DNA from: Akanthomyces muscarius
Taxonomy: Eukaryota; Ascomycota; Sordariomycetes; Hypocreales; Cordycipitaceae
Length of the DNA stretch: 64,000 nt
Reading direction: 5' to 3'
NCBI RefSeq assembly: GCF_028009165.1
Contig: NC_079243.1
Span: forward strand, 4,402,001-4,466,000
Position numbers and translations under genes: made by a program
Shown: positions 10,301-21,304 of the stretch, piece by piece
Layout: every line of letters begins with the position of its first letter
How positions within the stretch are numbered: position 1 is the stretch's first letter
The notes under the pieces: model-generated
What the model saw: only the letters and a program-made list of their open reading frames with translations
Told to the model about the DNA's origin: nothing
Databases searched by the model: none

Positions 10301-13300
10301 AGGAGCTTCCAACAGCCACTAGAAGCATGCCAAATATAGCAGTCTTGGAACAGCTCTACAGGGCCCTCGACGGGGCTACTGGAGCTCGCTGCTGGACGAG
10401 GCGCAGCAGCTGGTTGCCCGAATCAGACAGCTTGCGTCCAGCTGTTCTAGGTCCTCGCATTCGGAGGGACGAGTCGTAAGGCAACCAAGCAATAACCTCC
10501 TCCTCGTTGGAGGCCGTTGACTAACTACCAGTAGAAAATCGCGCGGTGGGAGCATCATTCCGACTTGTACGTTGCAACATCCCGTACATCACGCCGCTAG
10601 TTTCGTCAGCTGCTGCGCCAGCCAAGGAGCACCGCCTGATTTTGTAGTCTTGCGACGTGCTATTACAAGGGATAGTACGGATTTCTTGCTCGGAATAGCA
10701 ATGGCAGCAAAACCCGCAGTGTCTCCAAAGCAAAACAGACCTCAGCTTCACCGCTTGTCTCAAGGGTTTCCCCTCCCCCGCCTGGTGCCGGGGTGTCTGC
10801 ATGCAGGCCGATGGATGTCGACGATAGTGGCAGATGGTCGTCGGGGGGACGAAGAAGCGGTCGAGTCAATAAAAACAGTGAATCGATGAATGTCGAGTTT
10901 GGTTTCTCTTCTTCTTTTCCTGTATTCAAATTATATTGAACAGAGAGAGTATTGCAGATCAATATTGGGCTGCCACCTCAAACCTCGACACCACCACCAC
11001 CAACCTCGCACCCCACGCGTGACAGGTGCATCAACGATCGCTAGCAAGCCAAAAGCCACCTGGGGAACACCACCCTCAGGCAGAAACACACTCACACACC
11101 ACACCAACCACGCGGACAGTGCAAGCGCTGAATGGTCACTGGTGCCACACATACCTCAGCTGGACCCCCTCCTCCTTCATCGGGTGCCTCTGAATCGTCG
11201 CATTGCCAGTACAGTTCTGCGCATCCCATTGGATTCTACTTTTGGCGAGTGCAACTGTTGCGGAGCTGACAGCGAGTCAATCATCTTGGCAGTGAGCGGG
11301 AGAAGACAGGAGAAGCAAACGACTCTGCGCCGCTGCCACTGCTTGCGATATTCGGCTTGCTTACTGCATTACCCGACATCAAATTATTCATCCTTGTTCG
11401 AGTCTCCCGAAACATATTCGGATTACCAACGACGCCATCTTGATTATTATCCTCGAAAGTCCGGGGAATCGCCGTCGCCGTCGCCGAAACAAGACGCTCG
11501 CTACCAGTACCTGGGCAGTACTCGCAGAGGTACTTCCAAAGGTACCTCTCTCTCCGCTTTTCCCACCGCCATTTTGTGGGTACTCTTCGGTGCCTCTTGC
11601 GTACCTTTTCCACCCAGTACGACACTCTCTACCTTGGTACAGCCCCGGAGGCGCCTCTAGCCGGCCAATTTTTGAGGCAACATTACTGGCTCAGCATTGG
11701 ACGCTAAGCAATTAGTGAGTGTGAACGAATTTTCTTTTTTACTTTATTTTTCCATCGGTTTCGAGAGGTCAACGAAAGGAAGGGAAAAAAACGCCGCCGC
11801 GACATGCGAGTACGGGAGTCCACGGGGGGCGCAGAGGCGAAACAGGCCATGGCGAGACACGACGATACCAGTCAGTCAGTCAACCACACCACCGCTGCAG
11901 GAAAAATCGCTCTTCGCTTTCCCCGTGGTCCCCGGACGGACTGGTCATTCCTTCCGTGCTGGTGCCGCTGCGGGCTTTCTAGAAACAAATGGCACATTGC
12001 ATCATCAAGGCAGAGGGGAACGGACGGCTGACATGTACATCTGGCAGGGCTGGCTGGGCAGGTATTTGGTCTCGCACGAATACTGTTTGTCAGTGATCGG
12101 TAAAGCCAAGTTTCACTGGTTATTACTGAACAAGCGGGTTTAAAATCGAAACTGACTCTGACCGGTGCAAGCGTACGTATTTTGCGTACGTCTTGCTGGT
12201 AGCGGCCCCTGGTACTGCCACCGCGAGCCGTACCGTGGCGTGGTCCGTGGAGGCGTGGAGCCGCTTCTGCACGTTGCTAGAAAGGGCCAGACTCACAAAA
12301 GCCAAAAGTGACAGGCTGCGGCAGTACCTTGGACTACCGATAGGCTACCCATACAGCCGTTGCCGTCTCAGAAGACAGGCTCTCGGGGACATCATCGGAG
12401 TGCGTCCCAGTCTGTCAATCACCTGAGAGGCTCTGGTCCACAGAGGTACACTGAAGAAACGGGCCTGATACAGGACCAAGACCACTGGCAGGGCCTGACC
12501 TGGACGACTGGGCCGGCCACAGCGGACCTCGGACGCTAAACCAGCGCAAGTGCATCACCGTACCGGTACAGTGCCCCCCCAGTGCGTGAGTGCCACACAA
12601 CACAACACCACCACCTTACCAACTGGAGACGCCCCCCCACCCCAGAGCCCATCCAACTGCGTGCTGGGACCGCCGCGAGACACAAATACCTCGCTGTACC
12701 TGCCCTTGCCTCGGCCAATCAGGCCACAGCCCGCAAAAGCCGCCTGCATCCCGCCCGTGACGTCCACCATCCACGCCGTCCCACGCCATCCCAACGCTAG
12801 CCACCAAGACGAGATTCCCGGTCGCAGGTATCTGCAAGTACCTCTGTCCCTGCTTGATCATCAAGCGACAGGGTGCCGCTTGCCTTGCTTAGCAGGTACA
12901 ATTACAGCGCCCGCACCACCCGCACCGTCCGCCACAGCAGCACAAGACTACATCTTCACCGCACCGCCCGCCTCTTCGTCCTTCACCAACCACCGCTTGC
13001 TCGGCACCTCGCTTGAGCGACATTTCCCTCTTCACCCCTCAATTCTCATTACCAACATCCAAGCCAGAGTCCCGGGGTCTTTACTGTTCTCCGGTCTGTC
13101 ACTGGCTTCGGTTTTTTTTTTTTTTTTTTAATTATCCTTCATCGCTACTTTCGACTGCATTTGTCTCGTCATCATTCGAATCGCGCTGTATTACTGCCAC
13201 TTTACGCCCTCTGTTTTCCCGCCTTGTCCGCTGTACCAACCAACCGTCACTCAACGCCTGTGACTCGCTCGATTCTGTTGCACGGCTCACTGCATACGCA

Positions 13301-13477
13301 CACACAAGCACCGCCTACACGGGGCAAACTCATTACGCATCACAGCCCCCCGGATTCCTAATCATCAGCCATCCGCCATTCGATGCTCACAGTGTTTATA
13401 TTCCCCACGCCCCCAGCTCATCTCGCCTCCAAACAAACCACGAAATCTAGCATCCTGCATCGTCACAGTCCACAATC
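7362..13477. other. 6.1-kb gene desert and long 5' leader
   Basis: No open frame here resembles a protein family; the larger ones (10890-11660 and 12550-13131, plus strand) have skewed low-complexity composition and look accidental. A 15-nt T run lies at 7584-7598 and an 18-nt T run at 13112-13129. From about 11.4 kb on, GTAC-containing words (GGTAC, AGTAC, CGTACG) recur very often, and 12.6-13.47 kb is rich in C and T, as in long fungal 5' untranslated leaders. It may hold distal promoter elements and untranslated exons for the J-domain gene, or a noncoding RNA; sequence alone does not decide. Confidence 0.5.
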
Positions 13478-15133
13478 ATGGCCCCCCTTCCACCCGACCC
13501 CTACAAGATTCTCGGCGTTACCAAGGATGCCCAGACACCCGAGATTCGCTCCTGCTACCGAAAGCTTGTTCTCAAGTGCCATCCAGACAAGGTTCAGGAT
13601 CCCAAGCTCAAGGAGGAGAAGCAGAATGAGTTTCAGCGCGTTCAGCAGGCCTACGAGCTCCTTTCCAACGACGACGAGCGCCAAAGATACGACGACAAGG
13701 TCAAGCTAGAGGAACTCCGCCGCCTGATGAAGGAAAAGGCGCACATTTCGAGCCCAAAGCCCTCCGCCAAGTACTCGGGCGAGTTTGAGATTCGCACCGA
13801 GACGCGCCCCTCCTTCAAGTCCTCGCCCTCGACCACCAAGGTTTACCACTTCACCCGTCATGACGACGAATACGGCACGCGCGGCCCCCGTGTCTACGAA
13901 AAGAGCAGCCGCTCCTCCAAGCGCGATCCCAGCGTCTCCGAACGATACTCTAAGCGGGAAGCCGAAAAGGAGCGCGACAAGGAACGCGACCGTGAACGCC
14001 GCCGTAAGGAAGAAGAGGTCATTCGCCGCAAGGCTGAGAAGGAGCAACAGAAGCTCGAAAAGAAGCAAAAGGAGAAGTTGCGCGATCGTGAAATGAAGCG
14101 CGACGCTGAGGAAAAGTACCGCACTCGCCACCCCAAGCCCCCGGCCGAGGTCTACGAGGATGAAGCTCCCAGATCGGATCGCAAGCGATCCAGCAAAAAG
14201 GATGACAAGGCCGGTCGCACTTCGCCCCGCGACGAAAAGCCCACTCCTTCTCGCCCACCGCTGAGCAGGAGCTTTTACTCCCCCGACGACCGCAGCAAAT
14301 TCGACATGGCAAACGCCTATCTCCAGGCGTCCCGTGGGCCTACTGGCCTAGGTCGTTCCTTCTCGTATTCTGATCGACCAGTGTACCCTCCCGCCGCGCC
14401 CTCGCCACCGCCCACCAACCCCAAGAAGGCTTTTGTGGTGGAAGAGTCTGATTCGGATGACTATGTCCGAAGATCCGCTGCACCCTCTCGACGCGGGTCT
14501 GGCGATGGCCCTCGGGCCTCCCGCGAGCGCTCCGCATACCGTAAATCGTCAAATGAGGTCCTCGACGACAACGTTCGCGCCGTTCCTTCGCCTGCTGCTC
14601 GCCACACCGCTTCCTTCAGCCGAGGCACCCCTCTAGGCAGCTCGCCCCCGCGCCACGACATGCCTCTCCCCCGCGTTAACTCGATGCCCCAGCAGCCCAA
14701 CTTTGCTCGGCCCGGTCCGGGCATCACCCGCGCGCATACCTTTGCCACGGCGGAAATGCCTCGTGGCCGTGAGCGATCCCGCAATCAGCCGCAGGCGCAC
14801 GTGGAGTCGTCCGACTCAGAAGACGACCGCAGATATCGCAGTCGAAGGACAGCCTCGCCCGAGGCAGCCCCTCGCGACGTCTTCCGCTATGTCGATCCCG
14901 AAGGGCCGCGCCGTCCCCGCCGCTCGACAAAGGACGCTGACACCGGCCATGCTCATTACGTGCACGGAGGGCAACCAGTGCGTGTGTCCGAGTCGCGCAT
15001 TCCCCCAAACTACCGAGACCCCGGCTACCCCATGCCTCCCAGCAACCGCTACCCTAACGTCGCGACCAGCAAGTACGACAACGTCCGGTACAGTGAATAC
15101 CATTCACCGTACAACAGCGCCGTACGAGCTTGA
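13478..15133 (+). CDS. J-domain (DnaJ) co-chaperone, disordered tail
   Basis: Single exon, 551 aa. The first ATG opens directly into a J domain (residues about 7-72): DPYKILGV, the invariant HPD at 35-37, and the helix IV end DERQRYDD. HPD is what stimulates Hsp70 ATPase. No Gly/Phe-rich, zinc-finger or C-terminal DnaJ substrate domain follows. Instead there is a long charged segment (about 140-215) made of RE, KE and DR repeats, probably a single long helix or coiled coil, then a Ser/Pro/Arg-rich disordered tail with acidic patches such as EESDSDD. Such class C J proteins recruit Hsp70 to one specific place or client; RS/RE-rich tails suggest nuclear or RNA-related work, which is inference. 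A 6-kb gene-free region upstream implies complex regulation or a long leader. Confidence 0.85.
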   Translation: MAPLPPDPYKILGVTKDAQTPEIRSCYRKLVLKCHPDKVQDPKLKEEKQNEFQRVQQAYELLSNDDERQRYDDKVKLEELRRLMKEKAHISSPKPSAKYSGEFEIRTETRPSFKSSPSTTKVYHFTRHDDEYGTRGPRVYEKSSRSSKRDPSVSERYSKREAEKERDKERDRERRRKEEEVIRRKAEKEQQKLEKKQKEKLRDREMKRDAEEKYRTRHPKPPAEVYEDEAPRSDRKRSSKKDDKAGRTSPRDEKPTPSRPPLSRSFYSPDDRSKFDMANAYLQASRGPTGLGRSFSYSDRPVYPPAAPSPPPTNPKKAFVVEESDSDDYVRRSAAPSRRGSGDGPRASRERSAYRKSSNEVLDDNVRAVPSPAARHTASFSRGTPLGSSPPRHDMPLPRVNSMPQQPNFARPGPGITRAHTFATAEMPRGRERSRNQPQAHVESSDSEDDRRYRSRRTASPEAAPRDVFRYVDPEGPRRPRRSTKDADTGHAHYVHGGQPVRVSESRIPPNYRDPGYPMPPSNRYPNVATSKYDNVRYSEYHSPYNSAVRA

Positions 15134-16070
15134 ATCAATTTTTGGGTTCCTCCTCTAGGACCCGTGTGCGCTTTTTTGCTTTACTCGTTTCTTTTCTTCC
15201 CCCTCACGTTGCTGAAACGAGAATATGTCTTGATGAAACCTATTTTATACACAAACACACAATTTTTGGGAAATTATATACAGGCATGGAGACCTCGCTC
15301 ATCTATGGCCTGTGAGCATCTAGGACGGAGTTAGACTTATATTTTTGGGAATTTGTTTTCTTGATGGTTCTTGGCAGGGGCCTATTCTGCATATGGGATT
15401 GGTTTCTGCTTTTTTGAGATTTTCCACGTTGGACTTGCTGCACTTTCTGCCTGTTGCTGGGATTGGAGGAGTCGAGCTTGTGAGAAAACACCTCTGTGCA
15501 ATATATTTTGGGGCGAATTATGGTATACCAAACACACTCTCGTTTAAGTAGTTGGTCGGTGTCTTTGTTTCTATGCTGGGCAGTCTTGATGCCAGCGCGT
15601 TGGGTCTGTTTACTCTTCATGGTGGCGTTTGTCTAGATTCTTTTAATGGATTGGCTTTCTTCTCCTCTAAATCGTGTGTCGTTTAATTCTGTGAAATGAA
15701 GTAACTATGAATTGCGTAGACTAATAATGTGCAATGTTTGCACAACTCACGAGGATGGATTGCAAACAACCAACCTCCCCGCAAAGTACACACTGTCACA
15801 CTGGGCGGGATGGCGGTGACACGACTCTGAGTTCTGGGGACCTGCGGGCGAGGCGCAACACAGAGATGCGCTGCATGGCACAAGACATGTGAGTTGACCC
15901 GCGTCAATGTATCCCAGGTTCTGTTCGACACTCGCTAGAGACATAATTGTCCATGAGCCTACGACAACGCACTACATTAAGAAAGCACTCGAAGATGACG
16001 CTCAACTCTTTCAAAGATCAACGGAGGATCGTATCGAAATACTCCATCACGGTCTCATCATACTGAGTAG
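15134..16070. other. Intergenic, 3' flank and possible NLR relic edge
   Basis: Contains the 3' flank of the J-domain gene, T-rich at 15.2-15.6 kb. From about 15970 weak similarity to the region ahead of an NLR helper domain may begin, in a frame broken by stops. No intact gene seen. Confidence 0.4.
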
Positions 16071-16597
16071 CTTGCATCAACCTATATACCTGTGCTGAAT
16101 CAGATTCTTGCTAGCCATGCGCCTAGTCAGCAGGAAAAAACCATGACGAGTTTCAAAACTCTGCTGGGAGCGATTATCATTGTCGCAGAACCTTTGACAA
16201 GACCGGCACTAGCCGCGATATTAAACATTTCCCAGAGCTGTCTCGATACCAAACTAGACCTTCTTCATTCCGTCCTGAGCATTCCATCAGATACCACATC
16301 GCCCGTGCAACTCCGGCACCTCTCTTTCCGTAGCTTGCTCTCTTGGACATTCGAGACGGCATCCCATTCTAGATTAACGAGCACATAGCACACCAGGAAA
16401 TAGCTGACTGCTGTCTGCAGCTCACGAAAAGCCTTAAATAAAGTATAGATATTCAACCCGTCAAAGGCGCATCTGCTCGTATCTCAAAGCTCGCCTCGAA
16501 AGGGGAAGATGCATGTCTCCCGCCTGCACTGGCATATGCTTGCCGATACTGGGCCTATCGTTTTCAAAAGACAAGCTTGGAGACTTTGGCAGACCGC
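16071..16597 (+). pseudogene. Relic of a NACHT-type NLR (STAND) gene
   Basis: The first frame (16071-about 16340) reads TYIPVLNQILASH, LLGAIIIVAEPLTRPALAAIL and LDLLHSVLSIPSD, then LRHLSFRSLL: the segment just after the NACHT ATPase core of fungal NACHT-WD40/ankyrin NLRs. After one frameshift near 16340 the homology goes on in another frame: INEHIAHQEIADCCLQL, then CLPPALAYACRYWAYRFQK. This second block holds two stops, TAG at 16370 and TAA at 16439. By family pattern they replace a Trp (TGG) and probably a Gln (CAA), both explained by RIP-type TpG->TpA and CpA->TpA changes. No P-loop, effector domain or WD40/ankyrin repeats remain. The relic stops at the C run at 16597. It is non-functional. 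Same strand as the CHAT gene 1.2 kb downstream. Confidence 0.75.
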
Positions 16598-16616
16598 CCC
16601 CCCCCCCCCCCCCCCC
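16597..16616. repeat. Poly-C run (20 nt)
   Basis: Uninterrupted run of 20 C on the plus strand (poly-G on the minus strand), directly at the end of the NLR relic. Its length is likely variable or poorly determined in sequencing. Confidence 0.9.
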
Positions 16617-17748
16617 TTTCCTTATGCGGTATTAGATATGACGGTGATGGAGTGTGCCAAAATGTCCGATCCACGCCTGATAAAGGAAGTAAAGTAGTAC
16701 CCTAAGACAGGAGGCACCATCTGATGTTAGCTATCACCTTACCTAATGACGGGTTCGCCCATGGCAAGACCCCTGAACGAAGCACTGCGAGAATTTGCGC
16801 GGCTACTTCAGTCCGCTGGGCATATTGCTTCGAATGTAGGGGCCTGGCGAGAAACCTTGTTCAATCCAATTTTCGTGGCAGCCCGCAAAAGTGGTGGGCG
16901 GAAAACAAACAAAGAAAAGCAAGGCGCGGGCCGGGCAGAGAAGGGCAGCGGGCCGTGCGCTATTGGGGACGATTTTGGGGGCGGATTATGGATGAGAGAT
17001 CTAAAGTGCTTGCATGGCAGGACATGTGCACAGACGACAGGCTGAAGTTATAAGGGGAGATGGAATGAGAAAGACATTCATGGATCATGAGTATATGCAG
17101 TTAAAATTTAAATAATACATTGTTTGTACCATGTTGAAATCGTCGATTAAAAACGTCAAATGCACAATTGCGGTCCCGCGCTAGCATGCTGGTAGGGCGA
17201 TGAACGCCACTAACGTCGGGGCACGCGCCCCCGGAATGCCCTATAATTTACCAGGGTGCCGCCTCCATGAGCTGAAGATGACGTCCAGCGGCAACCAATT
17301 TCCCTTTTCTCACCAGAAACGAAAGAAGCTGCATGAGAAAGACACCTTCATCTACCTGCGGCTCATTCTTCGACGTTTACGAAACAGCAGTTGCGCTTTA
17401 CCGGAGCTGCGTTATTGCTTAGCCCGCTGTGGCTTGCCTGGACGTGACCTGATACGCCACGATACAGATCTGGCTTGGTGAGCTCCGCCCTGCGTCGTCC
17501 TGTCTGTCTCGTCCGTACCTCGTTGCTGACACCAACAACCATGGCGAACAGAGGAGGCCTAGCCAAATCGACAGTTTGGATCATCAAGGACAGGCGAAGC
17601 ACTCTGGTGCGTAGGACGCGACAAACGTCGACGCCCGCCGGGCCAAGGAGGGGGGCACACGAGACCGACCACACGAGCACCACAACGTTGAAAGAGAGGG
17701 GGAGCACCAAAGGGGGGGCAAATACCACAGAACGGGAAACGAATATAC
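16617..17748. other. Intergenic, CHAT gene upstream region
   Basis: About 1.1 kb between the NLR relic and the CHAT gene. A 99-codon frame at 16746-17045 has no recognisable family. No repeat or RNA gene recognised. Confidence 0.4.
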
Positions 17749-19939
17749 ATGGACGCTGTATACATCACGTCCTACCCAGGACGACCCTCGACCGCCGACA
17801 GCGTCATTGAAGCGCCCGCCAACGGCGCCGTCGCACCGCCGCACCGCCGATGGAAGCTCACGGTCCGTCTCCACGGCCAGCAGTCGCGCCCGCACACCCA
17901 CGACGTCGCCCTCGTCGACCCCTTTGTCGACGCCGACTACCAGACCGTCTTTGAGAAGTACCTGCGCATCACAGACCGGGCACCATGGAGCCCCGCGAGC
18001 CTGTCCGCCGGGCCAATTCCAGCGACAGCGTCCCCGTCGTCGTCGCGGCCGGGCAGCCCCGACGACATCACCCGCATGGAGCGCCAGATCTACGGCTACG
18101 CGCACTCGCTCCTCAGCCAGCTGCGTCTGCGGGAGGATATGCTGCGGCAAAAGGCCACGGATCTGCAGCTCTACATTGTCGAGCACCACGAGACGGACCG
18201 CGACCTCGATGCGGCGCCGCCGGGCATACACTGTCTGGCGTGGGAGCTGCTCGAGTCCATCCGCCTGCCGACGCTGCCCGGCCTGAAGCTGCGCGTGAGC
18301 CGCGTGACGGACTTTCCGGCGCGGAGGGGCCTGCGCGGCGGGCTGTCGCTGCCGCCCAAGATGCAGACGCTCGCGCAGGTGCAGGCGGACCCGTCCGGCA
18401 TGTACAAGGTGCTGCTGGTGGTGGCGCGTGACTTTTCCAAGACGGGTGCCGACCGCGACGCCGAGCCGGACCTCGCGCAGTACCCGCTCATGAACGTGCA
18501 GAAGAAGCTGCGCAGCAGGATGCTGCTGGAGGTGGTGCGGCCGGGGTGCGTCGAGGAGCTGGGCGCGCACCTGCGCACTAGAAGCTTGCAGGGCGTGCAC
18601 TTTAACCTTGTGCACTTTGACCTCCACGGGCAGGTTTTGCCAGATCAGTGAGTCTGACCGGTCTACAAGCATAATGTGACCAGCAAGCTGACATGGGTTC
18701 GGTTCCAGATACGGCGTCCACACGCCGTGGCTGCTGTTTGCCAAGCGCACCTATGCCACGCAGAGCAACGGCTACCACCTCCCGCAGACGCGCCTCGCCA
18801 GCGCCGCCTCGGTCGCGGACCTGCTCGTCGAGCATCACGTTCAGGACGTCGTCCTCAACGCCTGCCTCTCGGCGTACAACCGCTCCTCGTCGCTCACCAA
18901 CCTGGCGCACCTCTTTTTGCAGCGCGGCGTGCAAAACATCTCGGCCATGTGGTTCTACGTGCACTGGAAGACGGTGGAGACGTACCTTGAGACGTTTTAC
19001 CAGCAGCTGCTGCGCAAGGGCGTCGACTTCCACGTCGCCGCGCAGCAAGGCCGCGAGGCCGTCCGCAACGCGCCGACGGTCCGCTCCGGGCGCCCCTGCA
19101 AAGACGACTTCCTCTGCGTCAACTATGCGCGCCAGGCGCACCGCACAGACAGCATGGTGCGCGACCCGAGCCCCACGCCGTCGCAGTCGTCGTCCACGTC
19201 AAACACGTCGAGCAAGAGCTTCCTGAGCGGCGGCGGGTGGAAGCCGTCGACGCCGCGGCTGGGCGACAGCCTGATTATCGGCGACGAGCCCGTCATCCGC
19301 ATGAAGCTGCACCTGCTGGAGCTCGAGTACAAGCTCGCGACGTTTCGCATCATCTACGCCAGCGACCTGCACCGCGCGGGCTCGGACCTCGGCGAGACGA
19401 TTGACCGCATGGCCAGCATGTGGATGAGCACCAACATGGTCGACGACGTCTGCTACTACCGCGCCAAGGACTTTGCGCGGCGGCCCAGCAGCAAGTCGTC
19501 GTCTACGCCCCCGCCGTACAAGGATAAAAAGTCGCGCAGCTCCAGCGGCGGCTACCTGCAGCTGCTCTTCCCCAAGCCCGTCAAGGCGCTGCGGTCCACC
19601 CTGCACATCATCAGAGACGTGGACGACGTCGTGGACCCCGGCTGGCGGGCGGACGAGGCGACGAATGCCAAGAACGAGGAGCGCAGGGTGCAGGCGCAGG
19701 AGGGCTTGCAGCGGTTCGCGAGGAGGCTGCACACGGAGGGGGACAGCTTTTGTATATTTCTGGGGAGTCAGGATGCGCAGTGGTTCAGGAGGTTCTTGCA
19801 GCATCTGCATGGCGCGTGGTGGCTGCACATGGCCTGGGGCTTGACGGTGCCGAGCCGGAGCCCGATACCGAGAGGGACGAGGGATAGAAGGAATGACAGC
19901 ATTGATTCGGTCGTGAATCTGGACGGTCATCTGGGGTGA
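17749..19939 (+). CDS. CHAT-domain caspase-like protease
   Basis: Two exons, 17749-18647 and 18709-19939, about 709 aa. The 61-nt intron (donor GTGAGT, acceptor TTCCAG, phase 2) falls between the two halves of the protease core, and splicing gives QVLPDQYGVHTPW. CHAT core features: strand MYKVLLVVARDF (about 221-232), partner segment QYPLMNVQKKL, LVHFDLHG with catalytic-type His293 (preceded by His289), and DVVLNACLSA with catalytic-type Cys352. HIS-GLY and N-A-C-x-S are hallmarks of CHAT proteases (clan CD, caspase/separase relatives). The N-terminal 220 residues and C-terminal 300 residues (with a Ser-rich linker around 465-490) are unassigned; no TPR array is evident. The dyad looks intact, so activity is expected. 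In fungi CHAT proteases have been found in cell-death loci with NLRs and gasdermin-like proteins; here an NLR relic lies 1.2 kb upstream. The substrate is unknown. Confidence 0.82.
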
Positions 19940-21304
19940 ATGGTTGGAGGGGTGTCTTTGTGGTTTTTTTTGTTTTCTAGCATTTTGCATCATTTGCGTG
20001 TGTGGCTCTATTTTATTTTGGGGGGTTTGGGACGGTATAAGAGCATTTGCATGGGTTTGGCTAACACGACAAGCGTGGCGTTTTGTTTGCATTATATAGG
20101 GAGCTTGAAGACGATGTATACTAGAAAAATTCCAACGAAACTGTGTCGAGCAATACTTGACGGGAATGCTTTGTTGACTTTGTACACGGCATTCGGAGTA
20201 GCACTTCCACTTGCAACACCAAGAAGCGGGAGAGTGTAGCTGTCTCGGAGCATCGCCCAGGAGCAGCTAGCATGACAACAGGCAGGCCACACGATGCACG
20301 CCAGCTTGGCAAGAATTCAGCGCTTGGCACCGAACGAAGGAGCTGCTAAAGGAGCCAGCCTGCTAGCTCCCGGCGCCTCGGCCGAATTTCTCTACGAGTA
20401 ATAATCATGACCATGGGCAGCCCCCGCTGGAGCATCGCGGAGATGCTAGTTGCAGGCGAGTGATTGGTCGGGCTAGCTTCAGGGTAGCATTCGAGTGACG
20501 GCGGTGGACCGGGCCTCTTTGCTGTCGTAGGGGAAGCTGTGCGTTGGAATGGTTGATTGGATGGATGGGTAGCATTGGGGGAGAGCCCGGACAGGGGTGA
20601 GTGCCTCTCCCGTCTGCGGAGGTGACATGTGTGAGATGAAATGCCACCCGAGATTGGTGATGTGTGTTGGATGAGCTGAGGGGCCACCCCGAAAACGAAG
20701 ACGACTCGAAATGATCGGGCCGGTATCTACCTAGAAGGAGTCCACTGAAAAAGCAAAGTGTGGCAGATCGCCAGCAGGAGGGCGGGACATGCTCGGGACA
20801 GGTACCTCGGGCAGCCAGCAAGAACAGCCACAGAGCGCTACTTGTCTAGTTTGTTGTCATCTCAGAGACTTTATTGGAGGACGCCTCTGGCTTTCAAACT
20901 CCGCGCCAACCATGTTTAGCGGTCCAGCCACTTTTATTGCGGCTTTCCTGAGCAGGATGCGCTGACAGGCGCAGGTACCAGCTAGGTAGTTACAGGGGAT
21001 TTGGTGGCGGGTCGTTGCCCTGCAGCTCGAGCTTTGCGGGGTTCGTGCAGTGCCGAATCCATGGCCCACTTGAGCTCCGAGGCCCCGTGCCTTGCCTTGC
21101 CTTGCCTGGCCTGGCCTGGCTAGCCATCGACCGCGCCTCCCCCAAAAGCCGCCATCGTATTTACCTTTCGACGCTGCTTCCTGTCTGACTTTGTCTCTTT
21201 TCTGCTTCTTTTTCCCATCACCAGACACCATCATCAATTATCATCATCCCTCCTACACGCTTCGTCGCATCGATCCCTAACACACAACCGACCTCGCAGC
21301 CAAA
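19940..21304. other. Intergenic region
   Basis: 1.4 kb with the 3' flank of the CHAT gene and the CFEM promoter. Around 21086-21120 there is a short tandem array of CCTTG/CCTGG pentamers. A pyrimidine-rich leader precedes the CFEM start. No gene recognised. Confidence 0.5.
21086..21122. repeat. Short CCTTG/CCTGG pentamer array
   Basis: About seven tandem pentamers, first CCTTG then CCTGG, inside the CFEM gene's upstream region. A simple-sequence repeat; no function visible. Confidence 0.6.

Noticed and set aside
10890..11660. 256-codon plus-strand frame in the gene desert
   Set aside because: Composition is His/Ser/Thr/Arg-rich like translated leader DNA; no motif, no family resemblance, no support for start.
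12550..13131. 193-codon plus-strand frame ending in a Phe run
   Set aside because: Low-complexity Pro/Thr/Ala frame whose end is the translated poly-T tract; looks like untranslated leader.
16746..17045. 99-codon frame between the NLR relic and the CHAT gene, considered as a possible gasdermin-like effector
   Set aside because: Too short, no hydrophobic pore-forming N-terminus and no cleavage-linker pattern.
17584..18750. 388-codon open frame on the minus strand opposite the CHAT gene
   Set aside because: Val/Arg/Leu-rich shadow without motifs.
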